Assembly (NCBI GenBank): GCA_963725315.1
Contig: CAVRYA010000004.1
Coordinates: forward strand, 248,001 to 312,000
Reading direction: 5' to 3'
Source of the DNA: JBBRHQ01 sp963725315
GTDB taxonomy: Bacteria > Actinomycetota > Thermoleophilia > Solirubrobacterales > 70-9
Length of the DNA stretch: 64,000 nt
Shown: positions 16,630 to 26,472 of the stretch, piece after piece
Position numbering within the stretch: the stretch's first letter is position 1
Layout: every line of letters starts with the position of its first letter
Made by a program: the position numbers and the translations under genes
The notes under the pieces: model-generated
Told to the model about the DNA's origin: nothing
Seen by the model: the letters and a program-made list of their open reading frames with translations, nothing else
The model's database searches: none

Positions 16630-18195
16630 CTACGGCCGCAGGCCTCGCGCCTTCGGTCCGCCCGGGAGCTCCTGGCGGACCAGCTCGTGGGCGCGCTCCG
16701 CCCAGTCGCAGAGGATCGGGCGGGTGTTTCGGGGGTCGATGATCTCCTCGACGAAGAAGCGCTCGGCGGTCCTGAAGGGGGAGGTGACGGCGCTGAGGCG
16801 GGCCTCGATCTCCGCCCGCAGCGCGACCGGGTCCTCGGCGGCCTCGAGCTCGCGGCGGTAGGCGGCCTCGAGCCCGCCCGCGAGTGGCAGCGAGCCCCAG
16901 TTGCCCGAGGGCCAGGCGTAGCGGAGGTTGAGCCGCGAGGCGTCGCCGGCGGCAGAGCCGGCGATCCCGTAGACCTTGCGGACCAGGATCGAGACCCAGG
17001 GGACGCTCGCCTGGTAGACGGCGACGTAGGCGCGGGTGCCGCGGCGCATCGTCCCCCGCTTCTCGGCGGCGGTGCCGACCACGAAGCCCGGCTGGTCGAC
17101 CAGGTTGACCACCGGCAGCCGGAACTGGTCGCAGACGTCGACGAAGCGGGTCATCTTCTCCGAGGCGTCGGCGTCGAGCCCGCCGCCGTAGGCCTTGGGA
17201 TCGGAGGCGAGCACCCCGACCGGGCGGCCATCGAGGCGGGCGAGCGCGGTGATCAGCGGCCGTCCGAAGCGCCGGCCGACCTCGAAGACCGAGCCGCCGT
17301 CGAAGACCAGCTCGAGGATCCGCCGCATCTCGTAGGTCTTGCGCGGGTCGCGGGGGATGATCCCGAGCAGCTCCTCCTCGCGGCGCTCGGCCGGGTCGGA
17401 GCCGCTCAGGCATGGCGGCGCCTCCCAGACGCTGCCGGGAAGGTAGGAGAGGAAGCGGCGAAGCTGCGCCAAGGCGTCCTCCTCGTCGGCGGCCTCGTTG
17501 TCGACCGCTCCGGCCGCGGTCTGCATCCGCGCGCCGCCCAGCTCCTCCTTGTCGGGCGCCTCGCCCATCCCCGCCATCGCCACCACCGGCGGCCCGGCGA
17601 CAAAGAGCTGGGCGGTGCCTCGGACGATCACGCTGAAGTGCGAGGCGACCACGCGCGCCGCCCCCAGCCCGGCGCATGGCCCGAGCGCCGCGGCGACGAC
17701 CGGCACACGGGAGAGGTTGGCGACGGCGACCTCCCAGCCGGGGACCTGGGGGACGTAGGTGAAGCCCATCTGCTCCAGTGACTTGACGCTGCCGCCGCCC
17801 CCGGTGCCGTCGACTAGGCGGACCAGCGGGATCCTCATCTCCGCCGCGAGCTGCTCGGCGTAGACCATCTTGCGCCAGATCGCCGCGTCGGCGGCACCGC
17901 CACGGACCGTGAAGTCGTCGCCCTGCACGGCGACCCGGCGACCCTCGATGCGGCCGCGGCCGATGACCATGTTGGCGGGGGTGAAGGCTTCCAGCTCGCC
18001 CTGCTCGCCGTAGCCGCCGACCCCGGCGATCGCCCCGGTCTCGTCGAAGCTGCTCTCGTCGAGGAGGCGATCGATCCGCTCGCGCACGGTCAGCCGGCCG
18101 CTGGCGCGCTGGCGCTCGACCCGCTCGGGCCCGCCGAGCTCGCGGGCCAGCGCCTCGCGGCGGCGCAGCTCGTCGATCTCCGGCTGCCAGCTCAT
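16630..18195 (-). CDS. Acyl-CoA carboxylase carboxyltransferase (beta) subunit, 521 aa
   Basis: This biotin-dependent carboxyltransferase moves CO2 from carboxybiotin to an acyl-CoA (propionyl-, acetyl- or methylcrotonyl-CoA). Crotonase-like N and C domains are complete. Oxyanion-hole glycines are seen in GTGGGGSVKSLE and in QPGFVVGTAAEKRGTMRRG, with RLVDGTGG and NLRYAWPSGNWGSLP conserved. The ATG at 18195 overlaps the preceding VOC gene. No biotin carboxylase lies nearby, so the alpha chain must be elsewhere, and the acyl specificity is open. Confidence 0.9.
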   Translation of the reverse strand: MSWQPEIDELRRREALARELGGPERVERQRASGRLTVRERIDRLLDESSFDETGAIAGVGGYGEQGELEAFTPANMVIGRGRIEGRRVAVQGDDFTVRGGAADAAIWRKMVYAEQLAAEMRIPLVRLVDGTGGGGSVKSLEQMGFTYVPQVPGWEVAVANLSRVPVVAAALGPCAGLGAARVVASHFSVIVRGTAQLFVAGPPVVAMAGMGEAPDKEELGGARMQTAAGAVDNEAADEEDALAQLRRFLSYLPGSVWEAPPCLSGSDPAERREEELLGIIPRDPRKTYEMRRILELVFDGGSVFEVGRRFGRPLITALARLDGRPVGVLASDPKAYGGGLDADASEKMTRFVDVCDQFRLPVVNLVDQPGFVVGTAAEKRGTMRRGTRAYVAVYQASVPWVSILVRKVYGIAGSAAGDASRLNLRYAWPSGNWGSLPLAGGLEAAYRRELEAAEDPVALRAEIEARLSAVTSPFRTAERFFVEEIIDPRNTRPILCDWAERAHELVRQELPGGPKARGLRP

Positions 18196-18635
18196 TCGGC
18201 ACTCCCGGCCGGCGCCGGGGGCCAGATGTCGCCGCCGGCGATCTCGATCAGGTTGCCGCCGGGATCGCGGAAGTAGAAGGAGCGCCGCGCCGAGCGCTCC
18301 ACTCCTGCTCGTGGACGATCTCGACCCCCGCGGCTCGGAGGCCCTCGCGCCAGGTCTCGTAGTCCTCGGGCTGACGCGAGCAGGGCGAGGTGGGAGGGCC
18401 CGCGGGTCCCGTGCCCGGCGATCGGCCCCCCGCGCCCCGCCAGCCGCTCGCGGTCGAACAGCAGGATCAGGCCCGCTCCGACCCGCAGCGCGGTCCCGTC
18501 CTCCCAGGAAGCGACGACCGGCATCCCCAGCACGTCCCGGTAGAGGCGAAGCATCTCCTCGGCCTCCTCGGGCTCGTGGTAGAGGGCCGTCTCCAGGACC
18601 CCCTCGAGGGCGGACGGCCGGGCTGCCGCGCTCAC
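18192..18635 (-). CDS. VOC-family (glyoxalase/dioxygenase-like) protein with two compensating frameshifts
   Basis: This is a vicinal-oxygen-chelate fold protein. The N-terminal ALYHEPEEAEEMLRLYRDVLG and C-terminal SFYFRDPGGNLIEIAGGD are family hallmarks, the latter carrying the metal-ligand Glu. Between about 18380 and 18300 the frame slips and then returns, so about 28 residues (after SHLALL) are scrambled; the other frame there reads EDYETWREGLRAAGVEIVHEQE, a normal VOC helix. The net frame is preserved, so the flaw is easily missed. Start GTG at 18635. Confidence 0.8.
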   Translation of the reverse strand: MSAAARPSALEGVLETALYHEPEEAEEMLRLYRDVLGMPVVASWEDGTALRVGAGLILLFDRERLAGRGGPIAGHGTRGPSHLALLASARGLRDLARGPPSRGGRDRPRAGVERSARRSFYFRDPGGNLIEIAGGDIWPPAPAGSAE

Positions 18636-18653
18636 CTCGGCTTCGCCCTCACC

Positions 18654-18881
18654 TCAATCCTGCCCGTCCGCGCCGCCGGAGATCTCGCGCGCGGCGCTGA
18701 TCGCCTCCGGCAGGGGCAGCCCTGCCTTGGCGGCCACCCAGCAGGCTGCAGGCGCCGCGACCCGCTCGGAGGCATGCGCCGCCTCCGCGGCGAGATCGAG
18801 GATCGCGGCGAACTCCTCCTGGGTCGGCGCCTCGATCCCGGCTCGCGCGGCGAACGCGTCCAGCCACTCCTTTGCGTTCAT
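18654..18881 (-). CDS. DUF6457-type small protein, 75 aa
   Basis: A short cytoplasmic, helix-rich protein beginning MNAKEWLDAFAARAG and containing PTQEEFAAILDLAAEAAHASER followed by APAACWVAAKAG. I recognise the pattern of DUF6457 proteins of actinobacteria, often found near molybdopterin genes, but no such genes are present here. It precedes the VOC gene on the same strand by 18 bp. Function unknown. Confidence 0.75.
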   Translation of the reverse strand: MNAKEWLDAFAARAGIEAPTQEEFAAILDLAAEAAHASERVAAPAACWVAAKAGLPLPEAISAAREISGGADGQD

Positions 18882-18943
18882 CGCGCGAGCCTATTCGATG
18901 GCCGATCACGGGTGTTTAGGTTCGGACGTTACGGTGCGCCCGA

Positions 18944-21389
18944 GTGGGACCCGCGAAAACCCTCCTCGCGGCGGCGCTGCTCGTCCTCGTCGTAGCCCCG
19001 TCAGCCTCGGCAACCGCCACGCCGCGCCGCTACGTGGTGCCCTTCGCAGGCACAAGCCCCGGCCCGCGCACCTTCGGGGGAGGCCACGATTTCCCCGGGG
19101 CGGCGGCTCCCTTCGGCATGGTCCAGTGGAGCCCCGATACCTCGCCGTCGGACCGTCACTCCGGGGGCTATGACTATCGCGATCACCATCTCAAGGGGTT
19201 CAGCCTCACCCATCTCAGCGGTGCCGGGTGCGCTCTGTACGGCGATTTCCCCTTCGTCCCGACCACCGAGCGGATCACCGGCTCGCCGGCCCCACACGGC
19301 GCCGCGGGGCTCGACGCCCGCTTCCGGCCCGGTTTCGTCCACCGCGACGAACGGGCCCGTCCCGGCTACTACGAGGTCCGCCTCAACCCGTCTCAGCCCG
19401 ACCCGATCCGCGCCGAGCTGACGGCGACGACCCGCACCGGGCTGGCGCGATTCACCTTCCCACGCAGCCGTCACGCCAGCGTCCTCGTCAATGCCGGCGG
19501 AAGCGCCAGGGCCGACAACCTCGCCGGGGTCCACGTCTACCCGGCCCGGCGGGAGATCACCGGGGTGGCCTCCAGCGGCTACCTCTGCGCACAGCGGCCC
19601 CGGTACAAGGTCTACTATATCCGCCCGCTTCAATCGGGGCTTCTCCGCCTTCGGCAGCTGGCGCAGGCAACAGCTCCACTCGGGAGCGAAGGCCGCCACC
19701 GATCGCAAGCGTCCCTCGACCGTGGCTTCGAACACCGCCCAGGCGGGGGCCTACGCGACCTTCGACACCACTCGCAACAGGGTGGTCAAGGTCAGGGTGG
19801 GCGTTTCCTTCGTCAGCATCGCGGGGGCGCGGCGCAATCTCCAGGCCGAGGACCGCTCCTTCGATTTCGGTCGGATCGCGGGGGTGGCGGCGCGCCGCTG
19901 GAACGCGGTGCTGGGGAGGATCGACGTCAGCGGCGGAAATCTCCACAACCTGCGGACCTTCTACACGGCGCTCTACCACGCGCTGCTGGCACCCCGCACC
20001 TTCGACGATGCCGATGGACGCTACCCCGGCATGGACGGCCAGATCCACGACGCCGGCGCACAGCACCCAGTTCGCCGATTTCTCCGGCTGGGACATCTAC
20101 CGCAGCCAGATCCAGCTGCTCTCCATTCTGGCCCCCGGCCGCGCCGCCGACATCGTCCGCTCGATGCTCGCCGACGCCGAGCAGAGCGGCTGCCTGCCGC
20201 GCTGGTCATACGCCAACGGGCAGAGCATGATGATGGTCGGCGATCCTGCCGATCCGATCATCGCCTCCGCTGCCGCCTTCGGCGCCTCGGGCTTCGATCA
20301 CGGATGCCGCGCTTGCGGCGATGCTCAAGGGAGCTGAGACCGCGTGTCGCAGTGGCGATGGCACCTATGTCGAGCGCCAGGGCCTCGGGCCCTATCTCGC
20401 CCTCGGCTACGTTCCCTATGACCTCGACGTCAATCGCCGCAACGCCAACTCGATCTTCGGCGACCCCGGAGCGGTCTGGGCCTCGGCCGCGACCACTCTC
20501 GAGTACGCGATCGACGACTTCTCGATCTCCCAGTTCGCCGCGCGCTTCGCCGACCAACCCGCGGTCTACAGGGAGTTCATCCGCCGCGCCGGGAACTGGC
20601 GGCGGCTGCTGAACCGGCACAGCCACAAGATCGAGCCGCGATTCTCCAGCGGTGCCTTCCGCCACCACTACGACAACCTCGGGGGCGGGGGCTTCGTCGA
20701 GGGCAACTCCTTCCAGTACACCTGGATGGTCCCCCAGGACCCCACGGGCCTGTTCCGGGCGATCGGCGACCGGACCGCGGCGACCGTCCGCCTCGACAGT
20801 TTCCTGCGCCGGCTCAACGGCAGTTCGGGGGCGACCCACACCACCCACGCGTTGCTCGGCAACGAGCCGAACCTCAACGTCCCCTGGCTTTACGACTGGA
20901 CGAGGCGGCCGTTCAAGACGCAGGCCGCGGTGCGGCGGGCGATCCTCCGCCTCTACGGCACCTCCCCCGCCGGGCTACCCAGGCAACGACGACCTCGGCG
21001 AGCTCGGATCCTGGTACGTGTTCGGAGCGCTCGGCCTCTATCCCGAGGTGCCCGGCGTCGGCCTTCTCGCCGTCGGCAGCCCGCTCTTCCGCCACGCCTC
21101 GATCCACCTTCACGGGGGCAGGCGGGTGCTGATCACCGCCGCCGGGGCCTCGCCCCGCAATCCCTACATCGAGGCGATGCGGTTCAACGGACACCCCTAC
21201 GGGCGGCCGTGGACGACCTGGTGCGCGCTCGCCCGCGGCGCGCGTCTGACCTTCAGGCTCGGATCCCGCCCGAACCGCGGACTGGGGCGACAGCAGCGCT
21301 GCGCTCCCGGCCTCCTACGGACCGGGGCATTCCCCTCCCCGCAACAGCTGCGCCCCCTGAGTCGCGTGGGATCGGGCGTCGCCATCTGA
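18944..21389 (+). CDS. Secreted GH92 alpha-mannosidase, broken by about four frameshifts
   Basis: A signal peptide (MGPAKTLLAAALLVLVVAPS) leads into a family GH92 glycosidase, calcium-dependent exo-alpha-mannosidases. N-domain signatures are seen: PFAGTSPGPRTFGGG, FPGAAAPFGMVQWSPDT and HLSGAGC. The catalytic-domain hallmark near the end is PGNDDLGELGSWYVFGALGLYP. The frame changes near 19625, 20060, 20305 and 20985, each consistent with one extra base in a G/C run (at 20985, GCCGGGCTAC for GCCGGCTAC). After correction about 810 residues would be read. It stands upstream of mannosyl-lipid genes, which suits a role in trimming mannosylated surface glycans. Confidence 0.85.
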
Positions 21390-21526
21390 CCTCGGGCTCC
21401 GATTTAGGTTCCGCTCAAATTCTCTTTAGCTCGCGGTCAGCGCCTCCGAGCAGCCTTCACCGTGGTGGAATCGGCGACCGCATCGCAGCGCAGGGCATCC
21501 GCTCCCCCGCATGGAGCCTTACGGGG

Positions 21527-23024
21527 GTGGGCTCAGCGGTGGCCTGGGGTCTTGCCGCGATCACGGCGGTCGGGGTCGGGATCCGCTTCTCGACGCTCGG
21601 CCTCCAGAGCTACCACCACGACGAGGTGATCACCGCCGCTCGCGTCCTCCCGGGCAGCTTCATCCACATGCTGCGGGAGGTGAGGGCGAGCGAGTCGAAC
21701 CCGCCCCTCTACTACGTCCTCGCCTGGGGCTGGTCGAAGCTGTTCGGCACCGGCGAGGTCGGGTTGCGCTCGCTCTCCGGCGCTGTTCGGGGCAGCGACC
21801 ATCCCGATCGCTTACCTGATCGGCAGGGAGCTGCTGAGCCGCCGGGCCGGCCTGATCGCGGCGGCACTGGTGGCGCTCAACCCGATGTTGATCTGGTACT
21901 CGCAGGAGGCCCGCTCCTACGCGCTGCTGGTCGTCCTCTGCTCCGCTTCGCTGCTCTTCTTCCTGCGCGTTCGGCGCAGCGGCGACCCCTGGGACCTGCT
22001 GCTCTGGTCGCTGCTATCGGCGCTGGCGCTGGCAAGTCACTACTTCGCCGCCTTCCCGATCGCGATCGAGGCTGTCTGGCTGCTGCTGGCGACCAGGCTC
22101 CGCCTCGGAGTGCTCCTCGCCTTTGCCGGAATCGCCGCCATGGGCCTGCTGCTGACCCCGCTGGCCCTCGCACAGGCCAACCCCCATCACATCGGCTGGA
22201 TCTCGGCAAGCCCCCTCCCGACGCGGGGTGTCCACGCGGCCGCGACCTTCATGACCGGCGAGACCGGCTCGATCATCGGCCGCCGGCCTCGCAATGGCTA
22301 CGCGATCGTCCCGGGTGCGATCGTCCTGCTGGGGATGGTGCTCGCGGTGTTCTTCGCCGGTCGAGTCGGGCGCCGGGCCGCGAGCGTCGGCCTGGTGATC
22401 GGGGGCGGCACTGCTGCGCTGGCAATCGGGGCCGCGGTCGCCGGCAAGGACTATGTGATCGCGCGCAACCTGCTGCCGGCGCTCGTCCCACTGCTGGTGG
22501 TCGCCGCGGTGGGCTTCGCCGCCTTCCGCTGGCGTCGCATCGGGCTCGCCTTAGCCGGGGTGCTGTGCGCCTACTGGCTCGCATTCGCCGTCCACGTCGA
22601 CCTGACCCCGAATCTCCAGCGGCCCGATTGGCGGGACCTCGCCGGCAAGATTGACACCTCCGGGCAGCCGCGGGCGGTCGTCAGCTGGAAGCTGGCCGCC
22701 GCCCCGCTCGAGTTCTATCTACACAACGACGCCCAGCGGCTCTACTCGGGAGCCGTTCGCGCCGGGGAGATAGACGTCCTCGCCAAGCCTTCGGCTGCGC
22801 GGGCGCTGAGCAGGCTGCCGGCCGGCTTTCACCGGGTGGGGCAGGTGAGCGAAGACCGTCTGACGCTGGTTCGCTACGTCACCGCAAGACCCAGGGTCGT
22901 CGACTACAGCCAGCTCAAACGCTTGCGGACCGGTTTCCGCGTCAACTCGGTTCTGGTCGATGGCGGCCCTCGTGAAGCGAGCCTCGGTCACCTTGTCAAC
23001 AACCTCCCGGCGGCACTGTCATGA
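21527..23024 (+). CDS. GT-C membrane glycosyltransferase (family 39-like), one frameshift near 21785
   Basis: This multi-spanning glycosyltransferase uses polyprenyl-phosphate sugars on the outer face of the membrane. Features include a first-loop acidic pair in YHHDEVITAARVLPG, the family motif SNPPLYYVLAWGWSKLFG, then RSLSALFGAATIPIAYLIG after frame correction, QEARSYALLVVLC and about ten hydrophobic helices. One extra G near 21785 breaks the frame. The GTG at 21527 is the first plausible start. It overlaps gtrA (ATGA) and is part of a four-gene run with a lipid-mannose synthase, so mannose transfer is likely but inferred. Confidence 0.8.
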
Positions 23025-23446
23025 CCGTCTCGGAGATCTCCCTGCGCATCGGCGAAGCCGCCCGCCAGCGGGCGACCTGGCGCCAGCTACTCAGGTTCAG
23101 CCTGGTCGGCGGTTGCGGATACCTCGTCAACCTCGTGGTCTTCGACCTGCTGGTGAGCGGCGCCGGCGTTCATCATGCGCCGGCAGCGGTCTGCGCCTTC
23201 GGCGTCGCCGTAACCAACAACTACATCTGGAACCGCTATTGGACCTTCGGGCCCGGCGAGACCGCCGCAAGGTGGCAGGCGGCCCGGTTCCTTGCCGTCA
23301 GCATCGCCTCGCTGATCATCAATCTCGCGGCGCTCGAGGTCCTCACCGCGGGGGCCGAGCTGAGCGCGCTGCCGGCCCAGGCGATAGCGGTCGCGATCGC
23401 CATGCCGTTCAACTTCGCCGGCAACAAGCTGTGGACGTTCTCGTGA
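23021..23446 (+). CDS. GtrA-family membrane protein, 141 aa
   Basis: A four-helix membrane protein of the GtrA family: LLRFSLVGGCGYLVNLVVFDLL, then VTNNYIWNRYWTF, then AARFLAVSIASLIINLAALEVL, ending MPFNFAGNKLWTFS. GtrA proteins are thought to help move polyprenyl-linked sugars across the membrane. ATGA overlaps with both neighbours place it between a GT-C transferase and a polyprenyl-phosphate-mannose synthase, fitting that role. Confidence 0.9.
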   Translation: MTVSEISLRIGEAARQRATWRQLLRFSLVGGCGYLVNLVVFDLLVSGAGVHHAPAAVCAFGVAVTNNYIWNRYWTFGPGETAARWQAARFLAVSIASLIINLAALEVLTAGAELSALPAQAIAVAIAMPFNFAGNKLWTFS

Positions 23447-24213
23447 GAGCACGGCCGCTGAACCCGGAGGTCTGGTTGGTGCTGCCGACCTACAACGAGG
23501 CGGGCAACATCGAGGCGATCGTCAGCGCGGTGCGCGACAGCCTGCCGAGCCCCCGCCGGATCCTGATCGTCGACGACGGCTCCCCAGACGGCACGGGGGA
23601 GATCGCCGACCGTCTCGCCGCCCGCCACGGCGACGTGGCCGTGCTGCATCGCAGCGCCAAGCAGGGCCTCGGCACCGCCTACGTGGCCGGCTTCCGCCGG
23701 GCGCTGGCCGGAGGAGCTGGTCTGATCCTGCAGATGGACTCGGACTTCTCCCACGACCCTTCCGACCTGCCCCGATTGATCGAGGCCACCGCGGGGGCCG
23801 ACCTGGCGATCGGCTCACGTTACGTCGAGGGCGGGAGAATCGAGGATTGGGGCCCGCTGCGGCGGGCGATCAGTCGCGGTGGCAGCGCCTACGCGCGGGC
23901 CGTGCTCGGCCTCGGCGTGGGGGACCTCACCGGCGGCTTCAAGTGCTTCCGCCGTGAGGTGCTCGAGGCGCTGGACCTCGACTCGATCGCGGCCCACGGG
24001 TACGTCTTCCAGGTCGAGATGACCTACCGGGCGCTCGCCGCGGGCTTCACGGTGCGGGAGCTCCCGATCACCTTCCGCGACCGCAGCGAAGGCGAATCGA
24101 AGATGAGCGCTGCGATCGTCGCCGAGGCGGTCTGGCAGGTGCCGCTGCTGCGCCTCGAGGACCGCCGGCGCCGGGCCCGGGAGGCCCGCCAGCCGCAGCC
24201 CACCGGGGCCTAG
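23443..24213 (+). CDS. Polyprenyl-phosphate mannose synthase-like GT2, 256 aa
   Basis: This cytoplasmic-face GT-A transferase makes lipid-linked mannose from GDP-mannose. Visible are VLPTYNEAGNIE, IVDDGSPDGTGEIAD, KQGLGTAYVAGF, the DxD-type metal site QMDSDFSHDP, GSRYVEGG and the acceptor region DLTGGFKCFRREVL, all shared with dolichol/polyprenol-phosphate mannosyltransferases (DPM1, Ppm1). There are no C-terminal TM helices; the adjacent GtrA may anchor it. GTG start overlapping the gtrA stop (GTGA). Mannose rather than glucose is likely but not certain. Confidence 0.87.
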   Translation: MRARPLNPEVWLVLPTYNEAGNIEAIVSAVRDSLPSPRRILIVDDGSPDGTGEIADRLAARHGDVAVLHRSAKQGLGTAYVAGFRRALAGGAGLILQMDSDFSHDPSDLPRLIEATAGADLAIGSRYVEGGRIEDWGPLRRAISRGGSAYARAVLGLGVGDLTGGFKCFRREVLEALDLDSIAAHGYVFQVEMTYRALAAGFTVRELPITFRDRSEGESKMSAAIVAEAVWQVPLLRLEDRRRRAREARQPQPTGA

Positions 24214-25079
24214 GTCAGCAGCCGCTGCACGGGAAGGGTCGGGGCGGTTGCGGCCCTGCGAAGCGGCGGCAGGCCGAAGGCGTTCTCGATCGTGTGCAGC
24301 AGGGTGTAGTGGTCCGCGGGCGCGCTGGAGCGAGCGCCGGGGCGGGCTGCGCCCCCGGCTGCGATCAGCGCCACGTGGCCGCCGCCCGGCCGCGCATGCA
24401 TCTTTCCTTCGTCCCAGGTGACGAAGAGGATTCCGTGGCGACCGAGCGCCCGCAGGACCGATGGGACCAGGCGCGACAGGTAGTGGTCGCTGACGCCTGC
24501 CGGGCAGCTGTGACCGTCGTGGCAAAGGCTGAGACCAAGCCAGGAGAACCTGGGTAGGGCGTGGTGGTTGATGTCCTTGCGAAGGCGGCTGAACGGGACC
24601 ACATTGGGGGAGTCGCCGTCGCTGATGTTCCCCTCGTAATGCAGGAACGGGTTGACCCGGCCCGATCCGGGCTCGAAGTAGGCCTTCCAGGGGATCCCGG
24701 CCTCGCTCAGTTGGTCAAAGAGGCTGCTGCCCTCGACCGTGCATGAGCCACAGTCGCCGCTCAATCCGAAGGTCGAGCCGCCGGTCATCGCCAGGTAGTT
24801 GGGCAGCGAGGGATGGCCGACCCCGAAGTAGTTGGTGGCCAGCGCGGAGCGGCTCGCCAGTCCGGTCAGATAGGGGGAGCTGGGGCTGCCGATGATGCTG
24901 TGGTACTGGTGGTTCTCGAGCACGAGAACAGCGACGTGGGAGTAGCGCGGGGGGTGGGTAGGGGTGATGTGGGGAGCCGCTCCGCCGCTGTCGGAGACGA
25001 CCGTCACCGCCAGCAGGACGGCAACGACGATCCCCGAGAGGACCCAGCTCAAACGCCTTCTCAGCGCCGTGGAGATCAC
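24210..25079 (-). CDS. Membrane-anchored phosphoesterase (acid phosphatase/phospholipase C family), 289 aa
   Basis: The N-terminal signal anchor (about 9-29) is followed by a PF04185-type phosphoesterase. Seen are VLVLENHQYHSIIG (metal-binding region), GHPSLPNYLAMTGGSTFG with the likely nucleophile region, PWKAYFE, the calcium/metal motif FVTWDEG and DHYTLLHTIENAFG. It would release phosphate from esters outside the membrane. Four cysteines in two close pairs suggest disulfides. GTG at 25079 is chosen; upstream frames lack a signal. Its 3' end overlaps the convergent GT2 gene by 4 bases. Confidence 0.85.
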   Translation of the reverse strand: MISTALRRRLSWVLSGIVVAVLLAVTVVSDSGGAAPHITPTHPPRYSHVAVLVLENHQYHSIIGSPSSPYLTGLASRSALATNYFGVGHPSLPNYLAMTGGSTFGLSGDCGSCTVEGSSLFDQLSEAGIPWKAYFEPGSGRVNPFLHYEGNISDGDSPNVVPFSRLRKDINHHALPRFSWLGLSLCHDGHSCPAGVSDHYLSRLVPSVLRALGRHGILFVTWDEGKMHARPGGGHVALIAAGGAARPGARSSAPADHYTLLHTIENAFGLPPLRRAATAPTLPVQRLLT

Positions 25080-25211
25080 CCCTCGATGATCGGCCCCAAA
25101 GATGAGCGATCGATGAAGGGCTGGCGATCTTGACTCAGCTTTTACCGCCCCTTGACCTGCGGGAAACCGGCGCGCCCCACGCTGCCTCGACCCAACCCAA
25201 AGGAGGCCAGC

Positions 25212-25421
25212 ATGCCCCAGATAGTCGTAGTCACGGACGCCCCGGACGAGGCCGCCAGAACCGTCGTCTATCGCGAGCGGGTGGCGCTGAGCGACCTCGA
25301 GTCCGACCACTTCTCAGGTCAGCTCGTCGAGCGGGTCGGCTGGGCCGTGCTCGACGCCGATGAGCACGAACATCGGGCGGCGGAGCTCAGCCGCTCACGG
25401 CCTGCGCAGCAGGCCGGCTGA
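25212..25421 (+). CDS. Small hypothetical protein, 69 aa
   Basis: A short ORF with an excellent ribosome site (AAAGGAGG, 5 bases before the ATG) and normal codon use: MPQIVVVTDAPDEAARTVVYRERV, then LESDHFSGQLVERVGWAVLDADE. It looks cytoplasmic, with one predicted alpha/beta unit. No family is recognised. It overlaps the 3' end of the convergent kelch gene by 35 bases. Divergent from the phosphoesterase with a 130-bp gap. Confidence 0.7.
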   Translation: MPQIVVVTDAPDEAARTVVYRERVALSDLESDHFSGQLVERVGWAVLDADEHEHRAAELSRSRPAQQAG

Positions 25422-26415
25422 GGCTTATCTGCACGATCGATGCGAGCGGCGCGCCCCGGCGGTCCAGGCCGCCGATCAGGTAGCCGGTGTCGGCCACCAC
25501 TCCGGCAGCCGCGTTCTGGGTGGGAGCGGGAAGGCGTCCAAACCGCTGAGCCCGGGCGCGGGCAGGATCGAAGCGGAGGATCTGGTCGGTCGTCCTGCCG
25601 TCGAGGCGCCCGCCGAGCAGGAGGATGCGGCCGTCGATCGTGACGGCCGAGGCATGCGAGAGGCCGCCCGGCAGGTGCCCGACCACGGTCGCCTTGCCCG
25701 AGCCGGTGTCCACGGCCTGGATCAAGGCGCTGTCGGTCCCGTCGCCAAGCTCGCCCCCGAGCACGTACACGGTAGGGCCCAGCGATGCCACCGACGCGTA
25801 GCGGACGGGCACGGGCAGCTGCGCGATCGTCTCGAAGCTGCGGCCGTCCCGCGTGCGCAGGACCGACCCGACCGGCGCCACCCCGTCATAGCCGCCGAGC
25901 ACGACCGCTGAGCCCCTCTGTGTCAGGGCGGAGAGGTCCGAACGGGGCTGCGGCAGCCGGCCGGCGACCGTGGCGCCGCCGCCCCGACGCAGGCGCTCGA
26001 CCGTGTCGAGGGTGGTCGCCGATCCACCTCCGAGAACCAGGGTGCCGGCGGGCAAGGTCGCCGAGGCGGCGTCGTGGACGGCCTCCGACAGCGACCCGGC
26101 AGGGCGTACCACGCCCGCCCCGGGGTCGAACTCGAGGACCGAAGCGGTCGAGGCGGCGGCGCTGTCGAGGCCTCCCGAGATGAGCAGGCGCGAGCCACGG
26201 GCGGCGACGGCCTCCCCCGAGAGCGGGGCGGGAAGGCTCGAGCGCGACTTCACGGCGGTCAGCCTCAGCGGACCCGACCGCAGGGGACCCTGCGGTCGGG
26301 AGGCCGGGGCCGCCGAGCGGGGGCCCGCTCCACCTCCCGACCAGGGCGAGGTGATCAGCAGGACGAGGACCGCGGCCCCCAGAAACACCGCCACGGCTGC
26401 CGGCCGGCGTCGCAT
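25387..26415 (-). CDS. Membrane-anchored kelch-type beta-propeller protein, 342 aa
   Basis: One N-terminal helix (PAAVAVFLGAAVLVLLITSPW) anchors an external beta-propeller. Six blades are marked by repeated double-glycine strands: LLISGGLDS, LVLGGGSA, VVLGGYDG, YVLGGELGDG, LLLGGRLDG and YLIGGLDRRG, spaced by about 48 residues. The fold is shared with kelch and galactose-oxidase propellers, but no catalytic copper ligands are evident, so a binding role is likely. ATG at 26415 chosen; an in-frame ATG at 26484 would add 23 residues and overlap the putative operator. Confidence 0.8.
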   Translation of the reverse strand: MRRRPAAVAVFLGAAVLVLLITSPWSGGGAGPRSAAPASRPQGPLRSGPLRLTAVKSRSSLPAPLSGEAVAARGSRLLISGGLDSAAASTASVLEFDPGAGVVRPAGSLSEAVHDAASATLPAGTLVLGGGSATTLDTVERLRRGGGATVAGRLPQPRSDLSALTQRGSAVVLGGYDGVAPVGSVLRTRDGRSFETIAQLPVPVRYASVASLGPTVYVLGGELGDGTDSALIQAVDTGSGKATVVGHLPGGLSHASAVTIDGRILLLGGRLDGRTTDQILRFDPARARAQRFGRLPAPTQNAAAGVVADTGYLIGGLDRRGAPLASIVQISLSRPAAQAVSG

Positions 26416-26472
26416 ACGGCGGATCCTGGCCGCCGAGCCTAAGGGGAACCTGATCGCCGCGTGAGGGGACGC

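Noticed and set aside
18944..21389. GH92 gene as a genuine pseudogene
   Set aside because: Each break is a single extra base, and all domains and the hallmark motif are otherwise intact with no premature stops in the corrected frame. Sequencing error is simpler, though decay cannot be excluded.
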